Source: Aurantiacibacter sp. MUD11
GTDB taxonomy: Bacteria; Pseudomonadota; Alphaproteobacteria; Sphingomonadales; Sphingomonadaceae
NCBI RefSeq assembly: GCF_026967575.1
Contig: NZ_CP114054.1
Span: 930,001-994,000 of the forward strand
Length of the DNA stretch: 64,000 nt
Direction: 5' to 3'
Shown: one piece after another, positions 27,792 through 36,857 of the stretch
Numbering within the stretch: the stretch's first letter is position 1
How the letters are laid out: each line of letters begins with the position of its first letter
Notes under the pieces: model-generated
Database searches by the model: none
Told to the model about the DNA's origin: nothing
Seen by the model: only the letters and a program-made list of their open reading frames with translations
Position numbers and translations under genes: made by a program

Positions 27792-29150
27792 GTGATCTCG
27801 TTCGCGACCAGACTTATCAAGTTTTCCGCTGCCGCACTCGGCGCCACCGTGCTTGCCGGCACCGCCCATGCACAGGGCATCCAGGTTGCCGGTTCCGATG
27901 CATTCAACCTGCCGGAGGACGTGACCTTCATCGTCGAGCCTTCGGACCCGAATGTTCGCCGGCCCACCGCCCGCGTGAACGGCAGCATCATCACCGGCAC
28001 CGATGTCGACCACCGCGTCGCGCTGATCCTGTCGGCGCAGGAAACGGCCTTGCCGGAGGAGGAAATCCAGCGCCTGCGCCTGCAGGTCGTTCGCAACCTG
28101 ATCGACGAGACGCTGCAGATCCAGGAAGCTGCCGCGCTCGAAATGCCGGTGTCGCAGGAAGAGGTCGAACAGGCCTACGAACGGTTCGCCGTGGAAGCCC
28201 AGGGCCGCAGCGTCGAAGAAATGGACGCCTACCTGCGTTCGATCGGCTCTTCGGCGCGCTCGATCAAGCGCCAGATCATGGGCGAACTGGCTTGGGACCG
28301 CCTGCTGCGCCGTAACGTGGCCCCCTTCGTGAACGTATCCGAAGGCGAGGTGCAGGACCTGTTCGAACGCCTGCAGGAATCGCGCGGCACCACCGAATAT
28401 CGCCTTGGCGAAATCTACCTCGCCGCCACGCCGGCAAACCGCCAGCAGGTGCTGGCCAATGCCCAGCAGATCATCGCCCAGCTGCGCGAAGGCGCCAGCT
28501 TCGCCGCCTATGCTCGCCAGTTCTCGCAGGCATCGAGCGCCATCGTCGGCGGTGACCTTGGCTGGATCCGCCTGGAGCAGTTGCAGAACCCCACGCTGGA
28601 AGCCGTTGCCGCCGGCATGACCCCGGGGCTGGTCGAAGGTCCGGTCGAGATTCCGGGTGGTTTCTCCATCCTGATGATGATCGATCAGCGCCAGATCGGC
28701 ATGCCCGACGCGCGCGATTCCATCCTCAGCCTGAAGCAGATTTCGATCACCTTCCCCGAAGGCATTTCGCAAGCGGAGATCGAAGAGCGCGGTGAGACCT
28801 TCGTGGAAACCGTCGGTTCGATGACCGGTTGCGGCGATGCCAACCTGCGCGCCGCCGCCATCGGCGCGCAGACGGTGGACAACGACCAGATCCTGGCCCG
28901 CCAGCTGCCGAACCCGATCCAGGGCATCCTGCTGCAGATGAATGTCGGCCAGAGCACCCCGCCGTTCGGCGAACTGACGCCGGGTGGCAGCCTGCGCGTG
29001 CTGATGCTGTGCGGCCGCGACGATCCGCGCGAAACGCAGGGTCCGTCGACCGACCAGATCATGGCGCAGCTGGAAGACGAGCGCATCAACCGCCGCGCCC
29101 AGCGCTACCTGCGCGACCTGCGTCGCGACGCCGTGCTCGAATACAACTGA
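27792..29150 (+). CDS. surA: periplasmic peptidyl-prolyl isomerase, SurA-like
   Basis: Chaperone and parvulin-type isomerase for outer-membrane proteins. A GTG at 27792 with AAGG seven bases before it gives a clean signal peptide ending GTAHAQ (452 residues); an upstream ATG at 27723 would add 23 residues in front of the signal. An N-terminal SurA domain (RVNGSIITGTDVDHRVALIL) is followed by one recognisable parvulin domain (GEIYLAATPANRQQ through GPVEIPGGFSILMM) and a divergent second one. Its position after lptD and before pdxA-rsmA is the standard order. Confidence 0.93.
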   Translation: MISFATRLIKFSAAALGATVLAGTAHAQGIQVAGSDAFNLPEDVTFIVEPSDPNVRRPTARVNGSIITGTDVDHRVALILSAQETALPEEEIQRLRLQVVRNLIDETLQIQEAAALEMPVSQEEVEQAYERFAVEAQGRSVEEMDAYLRSIGSSARSIKRQIMGELAWDRLLRRNVAPFVNVSEGEVQDLFERLQESRGTTEYRLGEIYLAATPANRQQVLANAQQIIAQLREGASFAAYARQFSQASSAIVGGDLGWIRLEQLQNPTLEAVAAGMTPGLVEGPVEIPGGFSILMMIDQRQIGMPDARDSILSLKQISITFPEGISQAEIEERGETFVETVGSMTGCGDANLRAAAIGAQTVDNDQILARQLPNPIQGILLQMNVGQSTPPFGELTPGGSLRVLMLCGRDDPRETQGPSTDQIMAQLEDERINRRAQRYLRDLRRDAVLEYN

Positions 29151-29154
29151 TCCG

Positions 29155-30048
29155 GTGACCCGGCCGCTCCCGCTCGCCGTTACCCTGGGTGACCCGGCGG
29201 GGGTCGGTCCGGAACTGGTCGCGGAAATCCGGTCCCGCAGCGAGGAACTGGGCCTGCCGCCCTTCGTAGTGGTGGGCGACGGCGCGCAGGGGTTCACCCC
29301 CGGTGCGCCGGACCGCGCCTCTGCCCAATTCGCCCGGCAGTCGCTGGAACAGGCGCTGGCCATGGTCCTCGACGGGGAATGCCGCGGTGTAGTTACCGGA
29401 CCGGTATCCAAGTCGGGGATCGCCGCCATCGATGCAGGCTTCGTCGGCCAGACAGAGTTCTGCGCCGATGCCTGCGGTGTCGAGCGCGATGCGGCGGTGA
29501 TGATGCTGGCCGGGCCCTCGCTCCGCACCGTGCCGATGACCGTGCACTGCTCCTTGTCGGAGGTGCCGTCGCGCCTGAGCCACGACCTGATCGTCCACCG
29601 CACACGGATCGTCGCGCGGGCCATGCACACCGATTTCGGGATAGCGAACCCGCGCATCGCCATTGCCGGGCTCAACCCGCACGCCGGGGAAGACGGCCGC
29701 ATGGGGCGTGAGGAAATCGACATCATCGCCCCCGCCATCGTCACGCTGCGCGCCGAGGGGATCGACGCCACCGGCCCGCATCCGGCGGACACGCTATTCG
29801 CCCCGCACAAGCGCAGCACCTACGATGTCGCCATCGCCATGTATCACGACCAGGCACTGGTCCCCCTCAAGACGCTGGATTTCGACGAGGGCGTGAACGT
29901 CACACTGGGGTTGCCGATCGTGCGGACCTCACCCGATCACGGCACCGCTTTCGACATTGCCGGCAAGGGCATCGCCAGGCCCGACGCCATGATCGCCGCC
30001 ATCCGCATGGCGGGCGAGATTGCCGCAAGGCGGGCGGCGCTGGCGTGA
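29155..30048 (+). CDS. pdxA: 4-hydroxythreonine-4-phosphate dehydrogenase
   Basis: Acts in DXP-dependent pyridoxal phosphate synthesis. The 297-residue protein starts from GTG and shows [20 protein letters not shown], the metal-binding [16 protein letters not shown] and [12 protein letters not shown] blocks. The start lies four bases after the surA stop, and the stop overlaps the rsmA start by four bases (GTGA). Confidence 0.96.
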   Translation: MTRPLPLAVTLGDPAGVGPELVAEIRSRSEELGLPPFVVVGDGAQGFTPGAPDRASAQFARQSLEQALAMVLDGECRGVVTGPVSKSGIAAIDAGFVGQTEFCADACGVERDAAVMMLAGPSLRTVPMTVHCSLSEVPSRLSHDLIVHRTRIVARAMHTDFGIANPRIAIAGLNPHAGEDGRMGREEIDIIAPAIVTLRAEGIDATGPHPADTLFAPHKRSTYDVAIAMYHDQALVPLKTLDFDEGVNVTLGLPIVRTSPDHGTAFDIAGKGIARPDAMIAAIRMAGEIAARRAALA

Positions 30049-30863
30049 GCCTGCCTCCCCTGCGCGAAGTTATCGCCGCACATGGCCTCTCCGCCAGCAA
30101 GGCGCTGGGGCAGAACTTCCTGTTCGACGAGCAGTTGCTCGACCGTATCGTGGCCATCCCCGGCGACCTGACGGACAAGGCCGTGCTCGAAATCGGCCCC
30201 GGTCCCGGTGGCCTGACCCGCGCCCTCCTTCGCGCCGGCGCGCGCGTCACCGCCATCGAACGCGACAGCCGCTGCATCCCCGCGCTGGCAGAGGTGGAGC
30301 AGGCCTTCCCCGGCAAGCTGCGCGTGCTGGAGGACGACGCCCTCGCCATCGATCACGCAGAACTGATGGGCGAGCCGTTCGCCGTCGCCGCCAACCTGCC
30401 CTACAACATCGGTACGCTGTTGTTCACGCGCTGGATGGGCGGCGAGCAATGGCCGCCGCGCTGGACCAGCCTGACGCTGATGTTCCAGCAGGAGGTGGCC
30501 CAGCGCATCGTCGCCAGGCCCGGCACCTCGGCCTATGGCCGCCTTGCCGTGCTCGCCCAGTGGCGGGCCCTGCCGAAGCTGGCGATGAAGGTGCACCGCA
30601 GCGCCTTCACCCCGCCCCCCAAGGTGATGAGCGCGATCGTGCATGTCGTGCCGAAGGAGGCGCCGGAAGGTGTCTCCGCCAGGACGCTGGAAAAGCTGAC
30701 CGAGGCCGCCTTCGGCCAGCGCCGCAAGATGCTGCGGCAAAGCCTGAAGGGCCTGCCAGGCGCACTCGACGCGCTTGAAGCCTGCGGGATCGACCCTACG
30801 CGCCGCGCCGAAACGCTCTCGGTCGACGAATTCGTGGCCGTGGCGCGCGCGATGACAGCCTAG
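30045..30863 (+). CDS. rsmA: 16S rRNA (adenine1518/1519-N6,N6)-dimethyltransferase
   Basis: Dimethylates two adenines near the 3' end of 16S rRNA (KsgA). The 272-residue protein has the start block [10 protein letters not shown], the SAM-binding [14 protein letters not shown] (51-58 core) and the catalytic NLPYN (117-121). A GTG start overlaps pdxA. The stop overlaps the tail of the convergent PilZ gene by four bases. Confidence 0.97.
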   Translation: MSLPPLREVIAAHGLSASKALGQNFLFDEQLLDRIVAIPGDLTDKAVLEIGPGPGGLTRALLRAGARVTAIERDSRCIPALAEVEQAFPGKLRVLEDDALAIDHAELMGEPFAVAANLPYNIGTLLFTRWMGGEQWPPRWTSLTLMFQQEVAQRIVARPGTSAYGRLAVLAQWRALPKLAMKVHRSAFTPPPKVMSAIVHVVPKEAPEGVSARTLEKLTEAAFGQRRKMLRQSLKGLPGALDALEACGIDPTRRAETLSVDEFVAVARAMTA

Positions 30864-31270
30864 AAAATGATGTAGGTGACGATAAGGTAGGCGGCCGAAA
30901 GGGCGGCAAGTCCCATCACCGAATAGGCCACGATAATGCCCTTCAGTGACATGTCCTGCTCCGGCAGGTGCGGGACAGTCTTGGCGGGTTTCCTGCGCGA
31001 TCCCGAAAGCAGGCTGTCCACGTCCACCCGCTCCCGCAGGCTAATGCCGAACTTGCGGCCGTTCACCCAGCGCACCTGTCCTGCCACTTCGCGCGCTGGA
31101 AAGCGCAGGTCGATGAATTCACCGCGTTGCGGGGGCATTTCCATGTGCCCCAGCATCCCGCGCGAGGAGATGTCGGAAATGCGCGCTGGCCGCGATCCGC
31201 GCGAGTCGACGACCGAGGCCGTCAGCATGACGTTCTCACGATCCTCCCCGCGTGCGCGTTGGGTCTTCAT
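30860..31270 (-). CDS. PilZ-domain protein with C-terminal membrane anchor
   Basis: A 136-residue protein. Residues 1-95 form a PilZ-like beta domain with [19 protein letters not shown] at the start and [11 protein letters not shown] in place of the usual D/NxSxxG c-di-GMP motif, followed by [10 protein letters not shown]. The last 30 residues are a hydrophobic segment. It may sense c-di-GMP at the membrane, which would connect it with the GGDEF-EAL protein at 6.7 kb; the N-terminal RxxxR part is only loosely conserved, so binding is uncertain. Confidence 0.78.
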   Translation of the reverse strand: MKTQRARGEDRENVMLTASVVDSRGSRPARISDISSRGMLGHMEMPPQRGEFIDLRFPAREVAGQVRWVNGRKFGISLRERVDVDSLLSGSRRKPAKTVPHLPEQDMSLKGIIVAYSVMGLAALSAAYLIVTYIIF

Positions 31271-31395
31271 CGGCGCTGCTTCCTTGCCAGCAATCGGACG
31301 ATCCTAGGCGTAAAGCTCCTAGCGATTGGTAAAGCCGCGCGCTCGAAACGGGCGCCGATTTGACTCGCCACGCACGCCGCGTAAGGCGGTTTTCG

Positions 31396-32607
31396 ATGCA
31401 ACCACTTTTGCAAACCGAACAGGCCCTGATCGAAGGGATCGACCAGCAACGCATGCTGTCGCGCACGATGGAATGGGCAGCAATCAATTCGGGAACCGCC
31501 AATCTCGAAGGCCTCGCCAAGGTGGCGGATGCGCTGGCCGAGTGCTTTTCGGCCCTGCCCGGCGAAGTGACCCTGCGCGACCCTGCGCCGGTGACGGTGG
31601 TCGACGCTGAGGGACACGAAGTCGAGAAACCGCATGGCCGCCACCTGGTGCTGTCGGTTCGCCCGGAGGCCGAGCGGCGGTTCCTGCTGACCGGCCACAT
31701 GGACACCGTCTTCCCCGCCGACCACCCGTTCCAGGAGCTGACATGGCTCGATGACGACGTGCTCAACGGGCCGGGCACGGCGGACATGAAGGCCGGCCTC
31801 GCCATAATCGCCGAGGCACTTGCCGCGCTGGAAACCAGCGAGGCTGCCGCCAACATCGGCTATGACGTGATGATCAACTCGGACGAGGAGACCGGCTCGC
31901 TCTCTTCCGCCGCGCTGATCGACGAGCTGGCGCGTGGCAAGTTCGCCGCCCTCACCTATGAACCGAGCGCCCTGCCCGACGGCACGCTGGCCCATGCCCG
32001 CGGCGGCAGCGGCAACTTCACGCTCACCTTTACCGGCAAGAGCGCCCATGCCGGTCGCAATCCGCAGGATGGCCGTAACGCCATCGTGGCGGCCGCCGAT
32101 TGCGCGGTACGGCTGAAGCAGATGCAGCACGCCGACCTGCCGATCAATCCAGCCAAGATTGAAGGCGGCGCGGCCAACAACGTGGTGCCCGATCACGCCG
32201 TCCTGCGCTTCAACATCCGCCCCAAGACGACCGAGGCCGCCGACGACTTCGCCCGGAACCTCGAAGCGCTCATCGAGACGCTGGCAGCCGAGCACGATCT
32301 CAAGATCGCTCTGCACGGCGGCATCTCCCGCCCGCCCAAGCCGGTCGACGAAAAAGCGCAGAAGCTGTTCGACCTTGTCCGCGATACCGGCGCCGCCTTG
32401 GGCCAGACCATTGGCTGGCAGAGCAGCGGCGGCGTTTGCGATGGCAACAATATCGCCGCCAATCACGTGCCCGTGGTCGACACCATGGGCGTGCGCGGCG
32501 GCAAGATCCATTCGCCCGACGAATTCATGATCGTGCCCTCGCTGACCGAGCGCGCGCAGCTGTCGGCCATTGTCCTCCACCGCCTTGCTACCGGAGATGT
32601 GTTGTGA
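31396..32607 (+). CDS. M20 family metallohydrolase
   Basis: A 403-residue zinc peptidase/deacylase of the glutamate-carboxypeptidase type. Metal-binding motifs are visible: GHMDTVFP (His, Asp), GPGTADMKAG (bridging Asp) and SDEETGS (catalytic Glu pair), and a dimerisation insert (GGSGNFTLTFTGKSAHAGR). The ATG at 31396 begins the conserved N terminus; one at 31360 is possible. It overlaps astA by four bases, so it is part of the arginine succinyltransferase operon. It may process a pathway intermediate such as succinylglutamate, but this is inference. Confidence 0.85.
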   Translation: MQPLLQTEQALIEGIDQQRMLSRTMEWAAINSGTANLEGLAKVADALAECFSALPGEVTLRDPAPVTVVDAEGHEVEKPHGRHLVLSVRPEAERRFLLTGHMDTVFPADHPFQELTWLDDDVLNGPGTADMKAGLAIIAEALAALETSEAAANIGYDVMINSDEETGSLSSAALIDELARGKFAALTYEPSALPDGTLAHARGGSGNFTLTFTGKSAHAGRNPQDGRNAIVAAADCAVRLKQMQHADLPINPAKIEGGAANNVVPDHAVLRFNIRPKTTEAADDFARNLEALIETLAAEHDLKIALHGGISRPPKPVDEKAQKLFDLVRDTGAALGQTIGWQSSGGVCDGNNIAANHVPVVDTMGVRGGKIHSPDEFMIVPSLTERAQLSAIVLHRLATGDVL

Positions 32608-33617
32608 GTTTCGTGATCCGCCCCGCCGTGACGGGCGATTTGCAGCACCTCTACGAGATGGCCAAGCTGACCGGCGGCGGCTTCACCAACCTGCCGCCCG
32701 ATCGCAACTCGCTGACCGACAAGCTGGAAGGCTCCGAAGCAGCCTTTTCGCGTGAAGGTGACGATATCGTCGCAGAGACCTTCGTGCTGGTGCTGGAAAA
32801 CACGCAGACGCATGACGTGCGCGGGACCTGCCAGGTCTTCACCGCCGTGGGGCAGCAGTATCCGTTCTATTCCTACCGCATCAGCACGCTGACGCAGTAC
32901 TCGCAGGAACTGGACCGCACGGTGACGGCGGAGCTGCTGAGCCTCGTCAACGACCTTGGCGGCACCAGCGAGGTAGGCGGGCTGTTCCTGCATCCGGGTG
33001 AACGTGCAGGCGGCCTCGGGCTGTTGCTGGCGCGCAGCCGTTACCTGTTCATCGCCGCCCACCGCGAACGCTTTGGCGACCGGATCCTGGCCGAGCTGCG
33101 CGGCATCATCGACGAGCGCGGCGGCTCGCCCTTCTGGGATGCCATCGGCGGCAAGTTCTTCGGCATGAACTTTCAGGAAGCCGACGAGTTCAACGCCATC
33201 AACGGCAACCAGTTCATCGCCGACCTGATGCCCAAGCACCCGGTCTACATCGCCATGCTGGACGACGAGGCGAAGAAGGTGATCGGCCTGCCCCACCCCA
33301 GCGGCCGCGCGGCCATGCGCATGCTGGAGAACGAGGGCTTCTCCTACCAGGGCTATGTCGACATCTTCGACGGTGGCCCGACCATGCTGGCCGATACCGA
33401 CAAGGTGAAGAGCATCGCCGACGCCCATCATGGCGAAGTGGTGGATGACGAGCTGGAGAAAGGCGAAAAGGCACTGATCGCCGCCGGCAAGCTCAAGGAC
33501 TTCCGCTGCTGTTACGGCGCGCGTGAATTGCGCGGCGACGGCATCGCCATCGACTCGCAGGCCGCCGAACTGCTGCGCATCGGCACGGGCGACATGGTCT
33601 GGAGCATCGCGCGATGA
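32604..33617 (+). CDS. astA: arginine N-succinyltransferase
   Basis: First step of the ammonia-producing AST arginine-degradation pathway (arginine plus succinyl-CoA). The 337-residue protein from a GTG start shows FVIRPAVTGDLQHLYEMA, GGGFTNLPPDRNSL, EVGGLFLHPGERAGGLGLLL and FWDAIGGKFFGMNF, all AstA signatures. It overlaps the M20 gene upstream and astB downstream by four bases each. Confidence 0.95.
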   Translation: MSFVIRPAVTGDLQHLYEMAKLTGGGFTNLPPDRNSLTDKLEGSEAAFSREGDDIVAETFVLVLENTQTHDVRGTCQVFTAVGQQYPFYSYRISTLTQYSQELDRTVTAELLSLVNDLGGTSEVGGLFLHPGERAGGLGLLLARSRYLFIAAHRERFGDRILAELRGIIDERGGSPFWDAIGGKFFGMNFQEADEFNAINGNQFIADLMPKHPVYIAMLDDEAKKVIGLPHPSGRAAMRMLENEGFSYQGYVDIFDGGPTMLADTDKVKSIADAHHGEVVDDELEKGEKALIAAGKLKDFRCCYGARELRGDGIAIDSQAAELLRIGTGDMVWSIAR

Positions 33618-34867
33618 GCCAGCTGGTCGAGATCAATTTCGACGGGCTGGTCGGCCCCAGCCACAACTACGCCGGTCTCAGCCTCGGCAATCTTGCTGCG
33701 ACGAAGAACGCCGGTGCCACCAGCTATCCGCGCGCGGCCGCCCTGCAGGGCATCGCCAAGATGCGCCGCAACATGGAGCGCGGGCTGGCGCAGGGCTTCT
33801 TCCTGCCGCTGCCGCGTCCCGACACCGGCTGGCTGGAGGCGCTCGCTGCCGACGAGTCGACCGATCCGGCGCTGGTGGCCGGGGCATGGTCCGCGAGCTC
33901 GATGTGGACGGCCAATGCCGCCACCGTCAGCCCGGCTCCCGACACCCCCGATGGCACGTGCCACCTGACCGTGGCCAACCTCGTCACCATGCCGCACCGT
34001 GCGCATGAGTGGCCGGACACGCTGGCGCAATTGCGCCTTGCCTTCGCCGACACAGCACATTTCACCGTGCACGACCCGGTGCCGCCCTGTTTCGGTGACG
34101 AGGGAGCGGCCAACCACATGCGGTTCGCGCCCAGCCATGGCGAGCAAGGCCTCGAGGTCTTCGTCTATGGCAAGCGCGGCGGACGCTTCCCCGCGCGCCA
34201 GCACGAGGAGGCGAGCCGCATCGTCGCGCGCAAGCACGGCCTCGATCCGGCGCAGTGCCTGTTCGTCGAGCAGAACCCCGATGCCATCGCCGCCGGTGCC
34301 TTCCACAATGACGTGGTGGCCGTGGCCAACGAGAACGTGCTGTTCGCCCATGCGCAGGCCTTCGCCGATCCGCAGGGAACCTACGACGCGATCACTGCCC
34401 GCTGTCCCGGCGTGCAGGTGGTGGAAGTGCCGGCCGACCGCGTCTCGCTGGCCGAAGCGGTTTCGTCCTACCTGTTCAACGCGCAACTGCTGACCCCGCC
34501 CTCTGGCGAGATGACGCTGGTGGTGCCGGAGGAATGCCGCGAAAGTGCGCCGGTATGGTCCTGGTTGCAGGACATGCTCGCGGGCAATGGGCCGATCCGC
34601 CATGTCGACGTGGTCGACGTGCGGCAGTCCATGGCCAACGGCGGCGGCCCCGCCTGCCTGCGCCTGCGCGTCGTGGCCGATCCGGCAAGGGTCGATCCGC
34701 GGTTCATGCTGGATGCCGACAAGGCTTCACGTCTGGAAGAAGTGGTCTCGCAATACTGGCCGGAGAGCATCGACACTGCCGACGTCGGCAAGGACAGCCT
34801 CGCCGCCGATATCCGCAGGGCGCGTGGCAAGCTGCTGGACGTGCTGGGCATCACCGAACTCGCCTGA
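33614..34867 (+). CDS. astB: N-succinylarginine dihydrolase
   Basis: Second step of the AST pathway, releasing two ammonia and CO2 to give succinylornithine. The 417-residue protein starts VEINFDGLVGPSHNYAGLS and contains the late GGGPACLRLRV with the catalytic Cys and EQNPDAIAAGAFHNDVV with a catalytic His. astC, astD and astE are not in the window. Confidence 0.96.
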   Translation: MSQLVEINFDGLVGPSHNYAGLSLGNLAATKNAGATSYPRAAALQGIAKMRRNMERGLAQGFFLPLPRPDTGWLEALAADESTDPALVAGAWSASSMWTANAATVSPAPDTPDGTCHLTVANLVTMPHRAHEWPDTLAQLRLAFADTAHFTVHDPVPPCFGDEGAANHMRFAPSHGEQGLEVFVYGKRGGRFPARQHEEASRIVARKHGLDPAQCLFVEQNPDAIAAGAFHNDVVAVANENVLFAHAQAFADPQGTYDAITARCPGVQVVEVPADRVSLAEAVSSYLFNAQLLTPPSGEMTLVVPEECRESAPVWSWLQDMLAGNGPIRHVDVVDVRQSMANGGGPACLRLRVVADPARVDPRFMLDADKASRLEEVVSQYWPESIDTADVGKDSLAADIRRARGKLLDVLGITELA

Positions 34868-34872
34868 CCCCG

Positions 34873-34910
34873 CCTGTCGGCAAGGCTTACACCTGTCGGT
34901 CTGCCTTACA
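34873..34910 (+). promoter_or_regulatory. two tandem 19-bp repeats, possible sigma-54 activator sites
   Basis: CCTGTCGGCAAGGCTTACA (34873-34891) and CCTGTCGGTCTGCCTTACA (34892-34910) agree at 15 of 19 bases, and each contains an imperfect dyad TGT-N11-ACA. They are centred about 97 and 78 bases before the predicted start of the sigma-54 promoter downstream, the usual distance for an enhancer-binding protein. Confidence 0.55.
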
Positions 34911-34933
34911 CTCGCTTGACTCTTAACCATGAA

Positions 34934-34953
34934 AATGGCGGAATTCCGCCATT
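34934..34953. repeat. perfect 20-bp palindrome next to the sigma-54 promoter
   Basis: AATGGCGGAATTCCGCCATT is fully self-complementary and ends at the first bases of the -24 element. It could be a protein-binding site that overlaps promoter occupancy. Confidence 0.5.
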
Positions 34954-34968
34954 GGCACGGGGTTTGCG
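34952..34968 (+). promoter_or_regulatory. sigma-54 (-24/-12) promoter
   Basis: TTGGCACG-N4-TTGC matches the RpoN consensus at every fixed position (GG at 34954-34955, GC at 34966-34967, 12 bases apart). The predicted start is near 34979, 16 bases before the ATG of the small membrane protein. Confidence 0.72.
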
Positions 34969-34994
34969 ATTGCAAGTGTTAAGAAAGGCGAGAG

Positions 34995-35246
34995 ATGTTC
35001 AGGAAGATCGGCAGGCTGTTTGTAATCAAGACCCGCTTCGAGGCGTTCCTGATCATCTATGCCCTCGCGCTCGGCGCGATGGATCGCGGCACGCATTACC
35101 TCGCGCAGTTCCCGGGCTGGGGCGGCTACCTGCTGATGGCCGCTTGCAGCGGCGCAGTATTCCTGGGCGGCGCGAAGATCCTTGATTGCCTGGAGCACGA
35201 ACGCGCCGCGAAAGAGGCCGCCAAGGCCATCCCGGAAAAAATCTGA
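34995..35246 (+). CDS. small membrane protein of unknown function (83 aa)
   Basis: A short N-terminal basic stretch (MFRKIGRLFVIKTR) is followed by two hydrophobic segments (about 17-30 and 42-60) and a charged tail (EHERAAKEAAKAIPEKI). A ribosome binding site GAAAGGCGAGAG precedes the ATG. It is the only gene behind the sigma-54 promoter. The combination of a tiny inner-membrane protein and sigma-54 control recalls envelope-stress (Psp-type) regulons, but no homology to PspB, PspC or PspD is evident to me. Confidence 0.75.
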   Translation: MFRKIGRLFVIKTRFEAFLIIYALALGAMDRGTHYLAQFPGWGGYLLMAACSGAVFLGGAKILDCLEHERAAKEAAKAIPEKI

Positions 35247-35261
35247 CCATCTGGGAAGGGT

Positions 35262-35590
35262 GGAGGATTCTGTTGCTAGGCTCCTCCGGGCCCCCGGAAT
35301 CCGCTTCTGTTGCCCCGTGGGTCCAACGGCGCTTAAGCTTTGTAAATTCAGTCCGTTAGGACGTAAAATTACGCAGCGATAGCGAGTGCTTCGTTATCGT
35401 TGGCACTTGTGTGTTTTGAACAGTTTTACGGGATACTCAGCCCGAGCAAAAACACCGTCTTTCAGCACACGTCGATCCTGGTTCGGCCCCGTCAGAAGAT
35501 GCTGTTTTCACAGCACGTTTTGGTGGAGCCGCCGGGTACTGCCCCCGGGTCCGTTGTACCTATTACACGGCGCAATTTATCGCCATAGCC
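35262..35590 (-). ncRNA. ssrA: transfer-messenger RNA, circularly permuted two-piece form
   Basis: Read on the minus strand, the acceptor part comes first and ends with GGCTCCACCA at 35521, preceded by a T-arm CCGGGGGCAGTACCCGG. A short intervening hairpin (35498-35515) separates it from the coding part, which starts at 35490 with GGGGCCGAACCAGGATCGAC. The acceptor strands GGGGCCG and CGGCTCC pair with a G-U at the third position, the alanine identity element. The tag reading frame at 35404-35369 encodes ANDNEALAIAA followed by TAA. This is the trans-translation RNA that rescues stalled ribosomes with SmpB. The outer ends are approximate. This explains the otherwise gene-free 35247-35661. Confidence 0.93.
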
Positions 35591-35593
35591 CGC

Positions 35594-35626
35594 AAAAACG
35601 GGCAGGATCCATATAGGCCCTGCCCG
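35594..35626 (-). terminator. Rho-independent terminator of mscL
   Basis: On the minus strand CGGGCAGG, a 12-base loop and CCTGCCCG are followed by TTTTT, about 36 bases after the mscL stop and just upstream of the tmRNA acceptor part. Confidence 0.88.
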
Positions 35627-35661
35627 CTTAATGTGAAGTGTATGGTGTTGGCTGAAGAAGC

Positions 35662-36090
35662 CTACTTCTTCAGCGCGTCACGGATTTCCGTCAGCAGCTC
35701 GATCTCGGTCGGGCCGGCCGGCGCTTCCGGTGCGGCTTCCTCTTCCTTCTCGAAGCGCTCCTGCACCTTCTTGGCGTAGCGAACCAGCATGAAGATGACG
35801 AAGGCCAGAATCAGGAAGTTGATCACCGTCGAGACGAAGGCGCCCCAGGCGAGCACGTTGGCCCCGGCTTCACGCGCGGCTTCCAGTGACATGCCGGCTT
35901 CGACTTCTCCGCTCAGCACGATGTACTTGTCGCTGAAATCCACTTCGCCGAACACGGCGCCCACCAACGGCATGATCAGGTCGCTGGTCATCGAGGCGAC
36001 GATCGTGGCGAATGCGCCAGCGATGATCACCGCGACGGCGAGTTCCATCACGTTGCCCTTGGCAATAAACTCCTTGAAATCCTTCAGCAT
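35662..36090 (-). CDS. mscL: large-conductance mechanosensitive channel
   Basis: Inner-membrane pentameric channel opened by membrane tension during hypo-osmotic shock. The 142-residue protein has the N-terminal amphipathic helix MLKDFKEFIAKGNVMELAV, the pore helix AVIIAGAFATIVASM, a periplasmic loop, a second membrane helix (FVSTVINFLILAFVIFMLV) and a C-terminal charged helix ending in LLTEIRDALKK. Full length. Confidence 0.97.
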   Translation of the reverse strand: MLKDFKEFIAKGNVMELAVAVIIAGAFATIVASMTSDLIMPLVGAVFGEVDFSDKYIVLSGEVEAGMSLEAAREAGANVLAWGAFVSTVINFLILAFVIFMLVRYAKKVQERFEKEEEAAPEAPAGPTEIELLTEIRDALKK

Positions 36091-36251
36091 CAGGCGGTCC
36101 CCTTACCTTGTGTTTTGAACCTGTCGCAACGGTCTGCCAAACGGAGAAACATCGCACAAGGGCACGGGCCACTCCTTGTAACCGGACCGAACCGTGCTAT
36201 ATAGGCAACACACCCACAGGGTTTCTCAGGGATTTTGGAGGATTACGCGCG

Positions 36252-36857
36252 ATGTTCAAACGTCTTGCCACGCTGCTGACTGTCGTCTTCGGCAGTCTTG
36301 CCCTTGCCGCCTGCGGCATCAACTCGGTGCCCCGCGCAGAGGAAAACGCCAAGGCTAAGTGGGCTGACGTGGAAGCCGCCTTCCAGGAACGCGCGAACCT
36401 GCTGGGGAACCTGCAGGAAATCACCATGGCCGGCTCCGAGGAAGAGCGCGAGACGCTGGAAAGCGTGATCGAAGCGCGCGCCTCCGCCACCCGCCCGGAG
36501 ATCCGTCTTGATGCCGACGACCTGACCGACCCGGCAAAAATGGCGCAGTACCAGCAGGCACAGAACAGCTTCGGCGGCGCCCTCTCGCGCCTGATGGTGG
36601 TGCAGGAACAGTACCCCGAGCTGCAGAGCCAGCAGAACTTCGGCCGCATGATGATCCAGGTCGAAGGCATCGAAAACCGCATCCGTATCGCCATCCGCGA
36701 CTACAACGAGGCGGTTCGCCAGTATAACACCACGATCCGCACCTTCCCCGACATCATCGGCGCGAACATCATCCACGGTGCGGAACCGATGGTGTCCTAC
36801 GAAGCCGTCACCGAAGGCGCCGAAGTCGCCGAAGAACTCGACATGCGCAGCGAGTGA
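36252..36857 (+). CDS. LemA family lipoprotein
   Basis: A 201-residue LemA protein with a lipobox LAAC (Cys21) and the family core VPRAEENAKAKWADVEAAFQERANLLGNL, followed by long helices (QNSFGGALSRLMVVQEQYPEL) and NEAVRQYNTTIRTFPD. Most LemA proteins have a plain membrane anchor here; the Cys suggests lipidation. It overlaps the next gene by four bases (GTGA). LemA and TPM-domain proteins often share an operon; the joint role is unknown. Confidence 0.9.
   Translation: MFKRLATLLTVVFGSLALAACGINSVPRAEENAKAKWADVEAAFQERANLLGNLQEITMAGSEEERETLESVIEARASATRPEIRLDADDLTDPAKMAQYQQAQNSFGGALSRLMVVQEQYPELQSQQNFGRMMIQVEGIENRIRIAIRDYNEAVRQYNTTIRTFPDIIGANIIHGAEPMVSYEAVTEGAEVAEELDMRSE

Noticed and set aside
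35400..35588. 62-codon plus-strand frame (ends with EPPGTAPGSVVPITRR)
   Set aside because: It is antisense to the tmRNA acceptor and coding parts and reproduces a common misannotation; the RNA features account for the sequence.
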